Positions 1 through 10,991 of a stretch of DNA of 64,000 nt are shown piece by piece. Origin of the DNA: Paraphaeosphaeria minitans. Its lineage: Eukaryota; Ascomycota; Dothideomycetes; Pleosporales; Didymosphaeriaceae. A program made the position numbers and the translations under genes. The notes beneath the pieces were generated by a model. The model was not told where the DNA came from. It ran no database searches and was given only the letters and a program-made list of their open reading frames with translations. Every line of letters begins with the position of its first letter. Position 1 is the stretch's first letter. The stretch is from positions 1,798,001-1,862,000 of the forward strand of contig WJXW01000006.1 of assembly GCA_015832175.1 (NCBI GenBank), written 5' to 3'.

Positions 1-1568
1 GCGAGCATGTCCCCGCCAAGACCATTGCGCTCTGCCAGAAACTCTGCCACGAGTTCGAGCACTATGTCATCACCTCCCACTCGCTGCGCAAGACCTTCTT
101 GTCCATCAAGGGCATCTACTACCAGGCCACCATACAAGGACAGGATGTGATGTGGCTCGTACCCTACCGATTCGTCCAGAGAACCGGAGGAGACATCGAC
201 TTCAGAATCATGGGCACATTCGTCGAGTTTTACACTACACTGCTGGGCTTCGCCAACTACCGTCTGTACACATCCATCGGTCTGGTATATCCCCCCAGGT
301 TCAATGCCGATTTGGATGCACAAGGTGCTGAGCTAAGTGCATTCCAAATCGAAGGCAAAGGTGTGGCCGTCAATGGAGATGATGCGCATGGCGACGTATC
401 CGAGACTGTCAACCCGGAAGCGCAGGCGGTTGCCGATAGGATAGCCGCTGCGCCAGTTACCGAAGAGGAACAGCCAGAGGACGCTCAAGCGGTACCTGCT
501 GGTGAAGACGAGAATACCGACACCATTGACAAGTTCGAGGCAGTCGCTCCAGACGCAGATGTTTTGCCCCAACCGCAAGCCAGCAGCGCTGAAGTAGCCG
601 CCCTGTTCGCACCATACACATTTTACCTAGCGCGAGAGACGCCCCGTGCTCCCTTGGAATTTCTGCTAAAGGCATTTGGTTGCAAACGCGTTGGCTGGGA
701 CTCTACCTTGGGAGATGGTGCATTCACGTCCAACGAGTCTGATCCGTCCATCACACATCAGATCGTCGATCGCACCGCCATCGCTACAGAAGATGCCTCC
801 GAAACCCCCGACGGAGCTGCGCCCAAGGTGCAGTGGCCGCGTTCTACAATGCCTGGCCGAACTTACGTGCAACCCCAATGGGTATGGGATTGCATCAACC
901 AAAGCAAGCTGCTTCGTCCGGACTTGTACGCTCCGGGTGCTGAATTGCCACCCCACCTGAGTCCGTGGGTGAAGCCCAAGAAGGGTGAATACGACCCTAA
1001 CCTGCCTCTGCAAGCGCAAGAGCTTGAGGGTGAGAGAGAAGCATTCGAGGATGCTGAAGATGTTGCATCCGAAGCAGAAGCTGAAGAAACCGATGACGAA
1101 GACGAAGATGATGAAGATGATGTCATGGAGAGTGACGCGTCTGTCGAGGCTGGCGAGGGTATGCAAGTCGACGGCTCTGAAGATGAAGAAGAGGATGGCG
1201 ACGAACCTCAAAAACCCGCAGAAGAATTTGACGGGTTCGATTCCGACGCTGAATCAGACGTCTCTGACGGTGAAGCCGCTCGCTTACAGCATCAACGCGA
1301 ATTGGAGGCAGAGGCTACCGGCAAGACGCTTGAGCCCGAGGTGGTAACCACCAAGTCGAAGAATGCTGTCGTACGCAAGAAGGCCGAGAAAAAGAGGAAG
1401 GAAGAGCAGGATGAACGAGACCGACAGAAGATGATGCTGTCGAATAAGAAGCGAAAACTGTTGAAGCGAATCGAGTACGGCTCAAACAAGCGAGATGTCG
1501 AGGCGGAGAACCTCAGGAGGAAAAAGCGTAAGCTGGAGAAGGCCAAGGCAGCCGCGGAGGCGGTATGA
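1..1568 (+). CDS. NOP7: Pescadillo homolog (ribosome biogenesis, PeBoW complex), 5'-truncated
   Basis: The reading frame is open from base 3 to the stop at 1568, so the N-terminus lies outside the window. About 521 residues are visible. They contain the pescadillo N-domain end (IKGIYYQATIQGQ, LVPYRFVQR, FYTTLLGFANYRLY), then a BRCT domain at roughly visible residues 195-315 that ends with the typical WVWDCI tryptophan block. The tail is strongly acidic and then Lys/Arg-rich (a KKRKLLKRI stretch), typical of nucleolar assembly factors. In yeast Nop7 works with Erb1 and Ytm1 in 27S pre-rRNA processing and 60S assembly, so nucleolar action is inferred. No intron is seen in this part. Confidence 0.93.
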   Translation, partial: EHVPAKTIALCQKLCHEFEHYVITSHSLRKTFLSIKGIYYQATIQGQDVMWLVPYRFVQRTGGDIDFRIMGTFVEFYTTLLGFANYRLYTSIGLVYPPRFNADLDAQGAELSAFQIEGKGVAVNGDDAHGDVSETVNPEAQAVADRIAAAPVTEEEQPEDAQAVPAGEDENTDTIDKFEAVAPDADVLPQPQASSAEVAALFAPYTFYLARETPRAPLEFLLKAFGCKRVGWDSTLGDGAFTSNESDPSITHQIVDRTAIATEDASETPDGAAPKVQWPRSTMPGRTYVQPQWVWDCINQSKLLRPDLYAPGAELPPHLSPWVKPKKGEYDPNLPLQAQELEGEREAFEDAEDVASEAEAEETDDEDEDDEDDVMESDASVEAGEGMQVDGSEDEEEDGDEPQKPAEEFDGFDSDAESDVSDGEAARLQHQRELEAEATGKTLEPEVVTTKSKNAVVRKKAEKKRKEEQDERDRQKMMLSNKKRKLLKRIEYGSNKRDVEAENLRRKKRKLEKAKAAAEAV

Positions 1569-2551
1569 GAGGTCAAGACTTTCGATACTGGTTCCGATCT
1601 TTCTTTGCATTTGCAGGCGTCAGGCGCGTGGCCCATTGGCCATAGGAATGAAGCGATACTATGTACATGCTGTCTACCAGGAAAAGTAAGAGAAGTGTAC
1701 AGTCGCGATACGCGAATGATGCCAGCGTACCACTGAACGGTAGCTCCTTCGGTATTTCGAGATTGTTCAAAACTAGGCGTAGATAGACAGTGCTGTGAAG
1801 GTCTTCGTGATCGCGGACATGGGGTCAAATCATGATGACTGTTCGTGCGTTGACTCAACGCTGCTCAGCCACGATGCCTTCCTGTACATGAATAAGTATG
1901 ACCATCTGTCGCCAATTCAACGCTCCTCTCCCTAAGACCAAACTCATGTGAACAATCATACCAGTAACCAAACAAATGGACGGTTCGCATACGAATTCGC
2001 AATCATGAGTAGGTTCCCTGAACGAGCTCCTCTGCAACCTCGCAGGAGCACAATTGTAACAGAGTGCGCGTCTCCTGGCTTACACACCGAAGGGTAATTA
2101 CCGTACAATGAATCCCGAGGCACGATGGTGCTAAAACCTCGCTTCAACTATGGAGTCCCATCGCGAGTCCCGCCCACATGCATGCGGTCTGCCGACAGCG
2201 ACCGGAAAAATTTTGCGACCGGCCATTGCGCATAGCTCTGATCGCATATCTACTACAATCGTAGAATAAACCAAGTGCGGTCGCGCACTGTACTGCTCGC
2301 AGCCTATTGGGCTCCCTATTGTTCCCTGCGTACATTGGAACTTTGGTTGGCTGGCACGTCTACCACAGGTACCGTTCACAATAGGAGTACCATATTCACT
2401 CCACCTCGCTTGCGGTCACCCACCTCAAAACCGCGCATCGATTGAACAAAAGAAACCAGAAGCAATTGCGCCCAAACTTGAAAGCCTCACTCGGTCAAAC
2501 ACCAGCAGTTCTCCCGCATCGCCATTCGCGGCCACTCAAAACTCTCTCGCC
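1569..2551. other. Intergenic, no gene seen
   Basis: About 980 bp between NOP7 and the next gene. It should contain the NOP7 3' UTR and the promoter of the following gene. No coherent reading frame, repeat or RNA gene is recognised. Confidence 0.5.
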
Positions 2552-3451
2552 ATGGACCATCGACTCCTACTGCCCCAGCTGCCACCCGAGCTACGGGACT
2601 TGGTATACACGCAAACAATAACCCCGGACAACCACGCCACCTCCACGGGTCTCGACTTCACAAGCAAAATCTATGACTCCAGCCATACGCGGGTCGAATT
2701 CATCCCAGTCCACCATGGCAACCCCGCCCTGCTCGCGCTCCAGCGCTACCACTTCCTCGAAGGCGACGAGTACCGCCACTTCATCTTGAAAACCGCAGTC
2801 CAGCTCCGCATCCACGTGGTCTTCAAGGGCCACACGAACACCTTTGTGCAGGAGCACTGGGACAAGAAGATGGCGGCGCATCTCAAGAACCTGGCTAAGC
2901 GGCATCCCTGGCTGCGCAAGGTGACGCAATACGACATCCGGATCCTGTGGAAGCCCGCGTCGTGGGCGCAGAGCAAGAGGAAGCGGCGTGTGGGTGCGAT
3001 TGCGAAGAGGATAGTGGAGGTCCTAACGCAGGAGATGGATGGGGAGCAGAGGGCGAAGCGAGGGGTGGTGAAGACGGATCTGCGCATCGCAGACTTTGTG
3101 GTCGCGGATCACGTTCTGAAGGGCCAGACGCTGGGGCTGGGCGAATTCGTTTGGGAGCTGGAGCTGGGTGCGAGGAAGCAGGTTCGTGAGGTTGGCATCG
3201 CGCTGGACGCTGGGAAGGCCGACCGAGCAGAGGAGCCGGAGGGCTATATGCCTTCCAAGTTCAGGGCGGTGCCCAAGTTCATTTCGACGAAGAGGCGGGA
3301 TGGATGGGAGGAAAAGGGGATTTACTCTCCAGCTTTCCGCCGCGAAGTGGAGCAGGACCAGGAGGAGATGTTTCGGGCGGACGTTGGGGATGAAGCAGGT
3401 TCCGCGCAACGGGCGCTTGCTAAAGAAATTTCCACATTAAGAAAGCCATGA
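2552..3451 (+). CDS. Conserved-type fungal protein of unknown function, 299 aa
   Basis: Single uninterrupted frame starting in a good context (gccATGg). The N-terminus reads LLPQLPPELRDLVYTQ, an opening common in the large ascomycete families that resemble F-box or 'LPPELR' proteins. The rest is basic, with a Lys/Arg cluster near residues 140-155 (AQSKRKRRVGAIAKR), and has no signal peptide or membrane segment. I do not recognise the family beyond the N-terminal motif, so no function is assigned. Codon usage and the long open frame support a real gene. Confidence 0.7.
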   Translation: MDHRLLLPQLPPELRDLVYTQTITPDNHATSTGLDFTSKIYDSSHTRVEFIPVHHGNPALLALQRYHFLEGDEYRHFILKTAVQLRIHVVFKGHTNTFVQEHWDKKMAAHLKNLAKRHPWLRKVTQYDIRILWKPASWAQSKRKRRVGAIAKRIVEVLTQEMDGEQRAKRGVVKTDLRIADFVVADHVLKGQTLGLGEFVWELELGARKQVREVGIALDAGKADRAEEPEGYMPSKFRAVPKFISTKRRDGWEEKGIYSPAFRREVEQDQEEMFRADVGDEAGSAQRALAKEISTLRKP

Positions 3452-3704
3452 CGGCACAAGGCGATGCAGCGGTGAATCTGCAGCTTAATAGTATTGATCA
3501 ATTCTCCACATTTTGGCTTCGCTCGAGGAACTCTCGGTATGTGATTGGGCACCAGTCGGACCGGACCAACATCCACCCCACTATATCCACTTGACCTTTT
3601 ATGTCTCCTCCACGTGGTACCTGGCTCGTATGACTGACAGCGGCACTAAAATTGTATAACTACTCAAGTCTCATCAAACCGGACGTCCACTCATTGTACA
3701 CTGC

Positions 3705-4772
3705 ATGAGAATGGCGGCGCAAGAGAAGAACTCAGTCGAGCTCGAAAAGGCCAAACAGCTCGCCCACGTACCATGGAGTGAAGAATACGAGAAGATGATA
3801 TCCGGCATGCTGCATGTGTTCTCTACCCATCCTATGTATAACCTCCTCTCTAACATCACACCAGCTACGACTCCCACGACCCGTCCCTCGCAGCAGCCCG
3901 CTTCAAAGCCCGCGCCTGGGCCCACGAATACAACACCGTAACTTCTCGTCCTCTCTTACCTTCCCCCCGGCTCCGTGACCCCTAACCAGACATGAAGTAC
4001 TTCCCCGCCTCCTCCACGAATCCCACATTCGACACCCTCGCCGCAGACCGCCTCACCCGCCTACGCTCCATCCTCGGCCACGTCGGTACGCAACTCAGTC
4101 CCCAAGTCCCAACTCCAGCCTCACTATAAAACCCGAAGCACCATCCCCTTCCACAACTCCATCTCCAACCTCTCCCTCTCCCCCCAAGCATCCACAAAAC
4201 ATACCCACCACCAACCTGCTAACCCCTCCCTCCGAAAACACGCAGGCGACGACACCTTCATTGAGCCTCCCTTCCGCATCGACTACGGCTGCAACATCAC
4301 CATAGGCACGCGCTTCTACGCCAACTTCAACCTCACCATCCTCGACTGCAGCCTCGTCGCCATCGGCGAGCGCGTCATGTTCGGCCCCAACGTCAGCGTC
4401 TTTGCGGCGACGCACGAGACCGAGGTCGAGAGTCGGCGGCGGGACATTGAGTACGGGCGGCCGGTGGTCATAGGGTGAGTTTGTATTTTTTTTTTCTTTC
4501 TTTTTCGGGTTGGTTGTCTTGTCGACCGTTCTGGGGTGGAAGGATGGGGTGGGGATGCTGATGCTGATGCTGATGCTTATGCTGGATGTAGGGACGACTG
4601 CTGGATTGGAGGGCATGTGGTGATTCTGCCGGGGGTGACGATTGGGAAGGGTGTTACCGTGGCAGCAAGCTCGGTCGTGACCAAGGACGTGCCGGATTGG
4701 AGCGTGGTTATGGGGAGTCCGGCGAGGGTGGTGAAGACGGTGCTGCCGGTGCCGGATCTTAAGGAGGAGTGA
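3705..4772 (+). CDS. Maltose/galactoside O-acetyltransferase-like (left-handed beta-helix) enzyme
   Basis: Five exons fit: 3705-3812, 3865-3937, 3998-4085, 4246-4474 and 4592-4772, giving about 225 aa. An N-terminal maltose-acetyltransferase cap ([17 protein letters not shown]) is followed by hexapeptide repeats ([35 protein letters not shown]) and the signature [16 protein letters not shown], then [10 protein letters not shown]. The catalytic His is likely in the AATHETE segment. Family members transfer acetyl from acetyl-CoA to a sugar hydroxyl; the natural fungal substrate is not known to me. Intron 1 must use a GC donor (ct|GCATGT) to keep the frame. Intron 4 carries a short GATGCT repeat. 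The frame restored across all four introns is strong evidence for the model. Confidence 0.85.
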
Positions 4773-5159
4773 TCTGGTGTGGGAGAGCATGCGACGGCGT
4801 TGCATTTGCTGGTGCGTTTTTGCTTGCCATATAGAACCATGGATAGACATCAAGTCATGTTAAGAGGTTTGACTTGATCTGTTGGACGGCGACTGCACAA
4901 CATGAGGCCTTAGTTTAGTGGAAGAATATGCCCAGCTTTCAGAGGCACCACCTGGAAAACAACTCGGTATAACAAGCAGTGAACTATCGCTGTATACTCT
5001 CTAGAGCATTGTATTGCCACCCAAGACCCGTTTTTGTGACGGTAATATACATCGCTATAGTAATACATGACAACAAAAACGCCCATGATGATGCTGCTAA
5101 ATAATTCCGAGGACTTGGCCAACGCTTTACGAAGCGAGTATGCTGGAACTAGCTGCTCT

Positions 5160-8100
5160 CTAAAGGGCGGCAAGGGCTGCCCTGAGAGTATCCAAAGCTC
5201 TATCTCCTACACCCTGGAGACCCTCTCGCAACGCCCAAGCAATGTCGCTTTGCATACCCAGTGGCAAGTGCACGGCTCCTTTCTCTTTTCTAATCTCCAT
5301 ACGTTCTCCCAGCCGCGAGGTGTGCTCCCACTCCTTCGCCGCGATTTCCGCGTTTTCGATGATTTTGCTCGGGATCCCGCACATAGCTGCGCAGTGCATA
5401 CCAAAGCTTCCTTCAGCGACGCCATTTTCAAGCTTGTACAGGAAGGTGATGGATCGCGAAGCATCGTCCACATGAATACGCATCCTCTTGTTCAAAATCT
5501 CCGGATGGTCTTCAAATTCTTTTGCCAAAGAGCGGTAATGGGTGGCGAAGAAGCCGATACAACCAATGCGAGTGCTGATGTCATGAAGAACAGCTTGCGC
5601 GACTGCTACTCCGTCATACGACGAGGTACCACGACCAAGCTCATCCAAGATGACCAGCGAACGTGGCGTAGCCTCTGCAAGTATTTTTTGCGTTTCAGAC
5701 AGCTCAACAAAGAAGGTGGACTGAGCAGCGAATATGTTGTCGTTGGCGCCGAGACGAGACATGATGCGATCAATGGGTGTGACAGTGGCAGATGTGCAAG
5801 GCACATAACAACCCACTTGTGCCATGATGACCGCAACGCATGTCATTCGAAGGATGGTCGACTTGCCGGCGGCATTGGCACCCGTGAGGAGGTTGATGCT
5901 CGGGGTATTACCGCCTAATGTTATGTCGTTGGGAATGAAGTCGTTCACGGTATTCAACATGCAAGGATGTCGAAGTTCCTGGAAGTCGACAATGCTGCGC
6001 TTTGCCTCGGAGAAGACGGGACGACAGCTTGGTTCTCCAAGCGAGGCCGATGCTTTTGCAAGACTTATCAGGCAATCAAGCTGTGCAACGACTTTGACTG
6101 CAGCTAGCCACGTCGCATAGTTTTCGTCGAAACGTTTACAGAAGCGCCCGGCCACGTCTCGAACAATTTGACCATGGGTCTCTTGCGCTTCCTGGAGAGC
6201 TCGGACGAGTTTACGCAATTCAGGCGTGTAGTATCGAGTAACCTTGGCAGTGGCAGACATCTGATCCCAATCCTTGGGCACCTTGACCTTCTTAGGTACC
6301 TCAAGTTGGTATATCTCTTTCCCGAGGTCGTTGTAGACAATAGCCGTGCAATTGAGATCGCTTCGTGCTTTCTTTAACAGGCGATTCAAATTGTCTTGAC
6401 AGGTGCTGATTTCTTCCTGACTATTGTCGAAATCTTCCTCTATGCCCGGGGCAGGAATGAGCACACCATCCGACTTGGCGGCCTTGCGATCAAAAGCAGA
6501 TTTCCAGTCTTCCAGGACGCCAGAAAGATCCGGCATCGAAGAGACAAGTTGTCGGATCACAGTGTCGTCTTCGTTGAACTGCTTGAGCAGCTCAAAGGTG
6601 TATTCAATCTGCTCAAACCCTTCGAGAACGTTCAAGAAGTCCTGTGCTTTGCAGCGTCCTGCATGTATTCTTGAAATCAAACGCTCCAGATCCGGCAATT
6701 TCCCCAGTGAAGCGGTGAAACCTTCCGTAACATCTGGGTTCGAGTTCAAGGCATCAACAGCATCGAGCCGAGCATTGATTTTCTTTGCATCCGCTAAAGG
6801 GTGGCAGACCCATTGTTTCAACAACCTCTTTCCGAATGGCGTGATGCATCTATTCAGAAGCTTGAAGACTGTGCCCTCACCCGACCCATCGAAGTTGTTC
6901 GCAAATATCTCCAGATTGATTAAGCTTTGGCCATCAAGTACCAAGCTGGTGGCTTTTCGAATTGGATCATACCAGGAAAAGTTGCTCAATGTGACCAATT
7001 CCCGTTCGATCATGAGGACGCGGAGATACTGCAGAAGGGCGCCGAAAGCTGACATTGTCAAGTCGTGATCGCGAGCTTCGCGAAGGACGGGAGGCCACGC
7101 TTCAACGTCATCTTCTGTAGCAGATACAAAGTACTGCGATGCTTCGATCTCGCGTATAGTGTCGTCAGCTGACCAAAACTCTTTGCCGGTTTTGGAGTAG
7201 TTCCAGAGCGTGGATGGGGTGGTATTGTTCTTCAATATTCGTAGAGCTTTCGCGGAAATGCACGACTTTTCAATGATAAGCTCTTGCGGTCTCATTTGGG
7301 CAACGAGGGTTTCGAATTTAGTCATGTCGATATCGTCAGTGAACTCGCAAAGCTGGAATTGAGCTGTAGCGGTGTCCACGATGGCGATTCCAAAAGTCGG
7401 TACGTTGTCGCGATCGGTCTCCTTGATCGCCATGCAATACGTAGACATGTCGTTTGTGAGCATACCAGTTTCTGTAAGAGTACCCAAGGTTAGAACACCG
7501 GCCAGTTCACGTCGGATGATCTTGTCTTCTTTCTTCGGCGCCTTGGTCGGCTTCTTATCACCCCTCTCGCGCATCTCTTTCGCAAGAGCAGATTCCATCT
7601 GATCTACCCGTGCTACCCTGTACCCTTTGGCGACGAATTGATTTGCCCATAGATCCAGGGATGCCTCAGGCACGCCAACCATACACATGTTGACACGGTC
7701 GGTCAGCTTCAAATCGAACAGCTGGTGGCCGATAACAGCGTCCTTCTCATATAGTTCATAGAATTTACCCTTCTTGAAGAATACAATCGAGTCCCAGAAC
7801 TTCTTTTTGATTTCCCAGTACTGTTTCTCAAAAGCAGAAAGCTTATCGAAATCATTTGGGGGGATGTACAGAGTTCGTGGGTCATATTCCGGGTGGTCTG
7901 GAGGCCTCCGGTCCGCATCGACCTGATTCGCAAGCCACAAGTGTCGCCTCTCAGGGGCGGTAGCTGAGGCTTTAGCCTTGGCCTTGCTTACGTCGGTCTT
8001 CGGTACCCTTATAGCTGTGCGAGGTTTCAGTGGCTCGAGATTGTCCGGGTCGAATGTCCATTGCTGTGCGGTGGAAGGCACACCGCCCATGACGATGTCC

Positions 8101-8906
8101 TTCTCCTCGTCGTCGCTGTCGTCCTTCTGTATAGTCGTAGACGGTGAAGATGGGACTGCCGCTTTCGTGCTCGGCTTCGACGGTCGTTGACGCTTGCGTT
8201 TGTTAGAGGGAGCCTCTTCCTCAAGATCGTCGGGTGCGATGAAGTCGTCGATGTCTATCAGATATTAAAGAGTTGTCCCGGATTTTGCGAGCCATAGAGT
8301 AATTACCATCCTCAACCAGCGCTTGTTGGGTTGCTTCATCGAGGGCAAACTCGTCGTCCGAATCATCGTCTACAACCACACGTCTACGTTTGGAAGCTCT
8401 CCCCGTCCGCGCACCATTATCGATTGGCTTAAAGACATCGTCATCTTCGTCGTCCGATTCGGCGTAGTTCACTGCTTTGCGGGCCTGGCATGTTCAGTCA
8501 GCATAGCGGTGCGGTATAGATGAGGTAGTCTTACCTTTCTTGAGGGGCTGCTGACAGCGATGCCGGAGACTTCTGACAGGACACGGTCAGCCTGTGAATT
8601 CGAAGATGCTGTGGATGCATGCAAACCATTCTCTTTATTCTTTCCCTGATCGCCCAGTCGCTCTTGCCTGATGGGACTTGAGGGCTGGGCGGGATCACTG
8701 CTTGGTTGAGGCGTGAGAGATGGCGCATGGGTTGTGGATGGTGTTTTAGAGAAGGTTGGCGTAGCTATGCCCTTCGTGTCGCGTGTAGGAGTCGGCGAAT
8801 TGGTGGACTTCTTCTGGAAGAAGCCCAGGATGGACTTCTGATTTTTGGCCGACTGCGAAGCGGAAGCCGGCTGCTTCTTCTGGGAAGAAGCCCGCGGCGT
8901 TGACAT
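5160..8906 (-). CDS. MSH6: DNA mismatch repair protein MSH6
   Basis: Three exons on the minus strand: 8906-8535, 8484-8307 and 8254-5160, giving about 1214 aa, normal for fungal Msh6. The chosen start (8906) puts a PCNA-binding PIP box, QKSILGFF, at residues 23-30. An acidic, KR-rich linker follows. The mismatch-recognition loop GKFYELYE lies near residue 346. The C-terminal ATPase has Walker A GANAAGKST, the Msh6-typical form, and Walker B VILDELGRG followed by FFATHY. With Msh2 it forms MutS-alpha, which recognises base mismatches and small loops in the nucleus. An in-frame ATG lies 27 bp upstream (8933) and could be used instead. It is divergent from the aldolase gene. Confidence 0.96.
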
Positions 8907-9536
8907 TTCGTTTCCTTCTATGCCTCGAACCATGTTGGCAGACTGGAGAACAAACTCAAAAGGTGGGAGACACTCCGACGACGCGCGCCGCGAAGATGTC
9001 GCGTCGAGTGGGTGGTCCAAGCGCCCGCGTCTGTCACGTGGTCTACAGGTCCACTTGACCGACCCCCCCCCGCCTTTCGCATGGGGTTGAACACCGGCGA
9101 AAGCCTACAGTAGATAGTCTACCTACTACGTTCAGGTCCGAGATTCTCGTAGTAGCTCAAGTCCCCTGGGCGCTGACTAGGTATCAAAGGCCGACCTGTG
9201 AAACAGCTCACACCTGGTCCCCGCGTTCTGGCGTGAGCCCCCGCAACCATCGGCGTTTGAATGACACTAGTGTCGGCAATTCCACCGCCACGGCATCGCC
9301 GCGCCGCCAGGCTAATGACAGCACTGGGCGGAGCTCCTCTATTAAACCGGTGGGGCCAATTATGTCGGAATACCGTAACCGGAACTGTTCCGAAAAGCGT
9401 GGGAGGGGTAGCTCTCCATCTAGAGTTGATTACAGCTTTTCATATCTTGAGATAGATACTTCTCAGACAAAATCGCGCAGTCACCCAGTTGCCGACCTCT
9501 CTCGCTGTCCTCCATCCTTCACACCAAACCGTCGCA
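8907..9536. promoter_or_regulatory. Divergent promoter region between MSH6 and the aldolase-like gene
   Basis: A 630-bp interval between two divergently transcribed starts, so it must hold both promoters. It has a CACGTG palindrome at about 9036 and a run of nine C at 9062-9070. No other element is recognised. Confidence 0.5.
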
Positions 9537-10418
9537 ATGGTCCCAGATCTTTCACAAAATCGCTGCCTCAAGATCGTTACACACGCTGCAAAGAACAACT
9601 ATGCGGTCCCCGCTATCTGCTGCTACAACATCGAATCGATACTCGCCAGTGTCAAGGCCGCTGAAGCCAAAAACTCTCCTGTAATCGTCCAGCTCTTCCC
9701 ATGGGCGGTCCACTTCGCAGGTGGCATTCTCATCCACGCTGCAAAGGAGGCCGCGGATAATGCCAAGGTGCCGGTAGGCGTCCACATGGACCATGCTCAG
9801 ACACCTGAGATTGTCAAGAAGGCGGCGGACATTGGTGGCCTCGACGGCATCATGGTCGACATGTCGCACTACGAGAAAGAGGAGAACTTCCGCCTGACCA
9901 AGGAACTGGTTCAATACTGCAACGAGAGGGGCATCATTACCGAGGCGGAGCCGGGCAGGATCGATGGAGGCGAAGACGGCGTAGGCGATGTGTCGGCGTT
10001 GGGTTTGGAGGCTATCCTTACGACGCCCGAGCAAGCGGAGGAATTCGTCTCGTTGGGCATCAATTGGCTTGCTCCTGCATTTGGCAATGTCCATGGCAAC
10101 TACGGACCAAAGGGACCACAGCTCGACTATGACAGGTTAAGTCGTGTCCACAAGCAGGTCGGCGACAGAGTGGATCTCGTGCTCCACGGTGCCGGCACCG
10201 AATGGTTCAGCAACAAGGAAATGCTGCAGAGCGTGATCCAGCGCGGGGTCGCCAAAATCAACCTTAACGATGCCATCAACAACGAATTCACGAGAGTGAT
10301 GGCTGAGAAGGCCTCGAACACGCCTTTAACACTGTTGCTGGAAGATGCAACAAATGCGATGCAGAAGGCTGTCGAGGACCACATGGATTATATGGGCTCG
10401 ACTGGGCAGGCGTGGTGA
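9537..10418 (+). CDS. Class II fructose-bisphosphate / ketose-bisphosphate aldolase family protein
   Basis: Intronless, 293 aa from the ATG at 9537 (cgcaATGg). An upstream in-frame ATG at 9489 would add 16 residues of poor composition. Zinc-site motifs of class II aldolases are in order: HMDHAQTP, EAEPGRIDGGEDG, GNVHGNYGPKGPQLD and VLHGAGT, with NLNDAIN near the phosphate-binding end. The family cleaves ketose bisphosphates by a metal-dependent retro-aldol reaction. The sequence is shorter than the glycolytic fungal Fba1 (about 360 aa) and closer to the GatY/KbaY-like branch, so I infer a side pathway, possibly tagatose- or fructose-1,6-bisphosphate cleavage, not the main glycolytic enzyme. 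Confidence 0.9.
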   Translation: MVPDLSQNRCLKIVTHAAKNNYAVPAICCYNIESILASVKAAEAKNSPVIVQLFPWAVHFAGGILIHAAKEAADNAKVPVGVHMDHAQTPEIVKKAADIGGLDGIMVDMSHYEKEENFRLTKELVQYCNERGIITEAEPGRIDGGEDGVGDVSALGLEAILTTPEQAEEFVSLGINWLAPAFGNVHGNYGPKGPQLDYDRLSRVHKQVGDRVDLVLHGAGTEWFSNKEMLQSVIQRGVAKINLNDAINNEFTRVMAEKASNTPLTLLLEDATNAMQKAVEDHMDYMGSTGQAW

Positions 10419-10991
10419 TTATCGAAAGTACAGTATTCCTTCATGTAGATACCAATTCTCACGCCGTTTCTTTCGGAGCTCCTTGTTTGTACAGCTAATT
10501 TGACTGTGGTGAGAATCAGAGGGTAAGTGGGCGATAACGAGAGAATCTAGGACCGTAGTGGCGGACCACGGCAGTACGTTGTATCTCTTGGGGCCATACA
10601 GTATACTCAATTTTTTGCGACAGCACTGTAGCGCAATCGTCGATAAATACTGTGGGAGACTGGGAGACTGGGAGGCAGGAAGGCCAGGAGGCCAAAAGTC
10701 AGAGAGGTCGAGTTGGTGAGGACTGTTATGCATCAGGATCCCAGCCCCTCGCGCTGCATTATTGTACACTGTACTCAAGATACAAAACAAATGCCAAATA
10801 TGACACCAAGCCTTAGTTCACAACTACCAACGCCATTGACTCCAAAAGCGGGCAGACGATGGATATATCTAACTCCCGTGCCCCTGCCCGGGTCGTGTAC
10901 CGCTCTGGCTATCAAGTTCATGAGGTGATCCTGTGGTATTCAAGGCGACAATCCCAGGAGAAGAACACAATGACTCCACACAGCCAAACGA
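10419..10991. other. Intergenic between convergent genes
   Basis: About 570 bp holding the 3' ends of the aldolase-like gene (+) and the acidic nuclear-type gene (-). Apart from a short weak match to the dispersed repeat near 10750, nothing is recognised. Confidence 0.4.

Noticed and set aside
5067..5918. 283-codon plus-strand frame over the end of MSH6
   Set aside because: Antisense to the conserved MSH6 ATPase domain; no domain of its own.
10740..10790. Another copy of the ~95-bp repeat
   Set aside because: Only about 15 bases (CACTGTACTCAAGA) resemble the family; too short to separate from chance.
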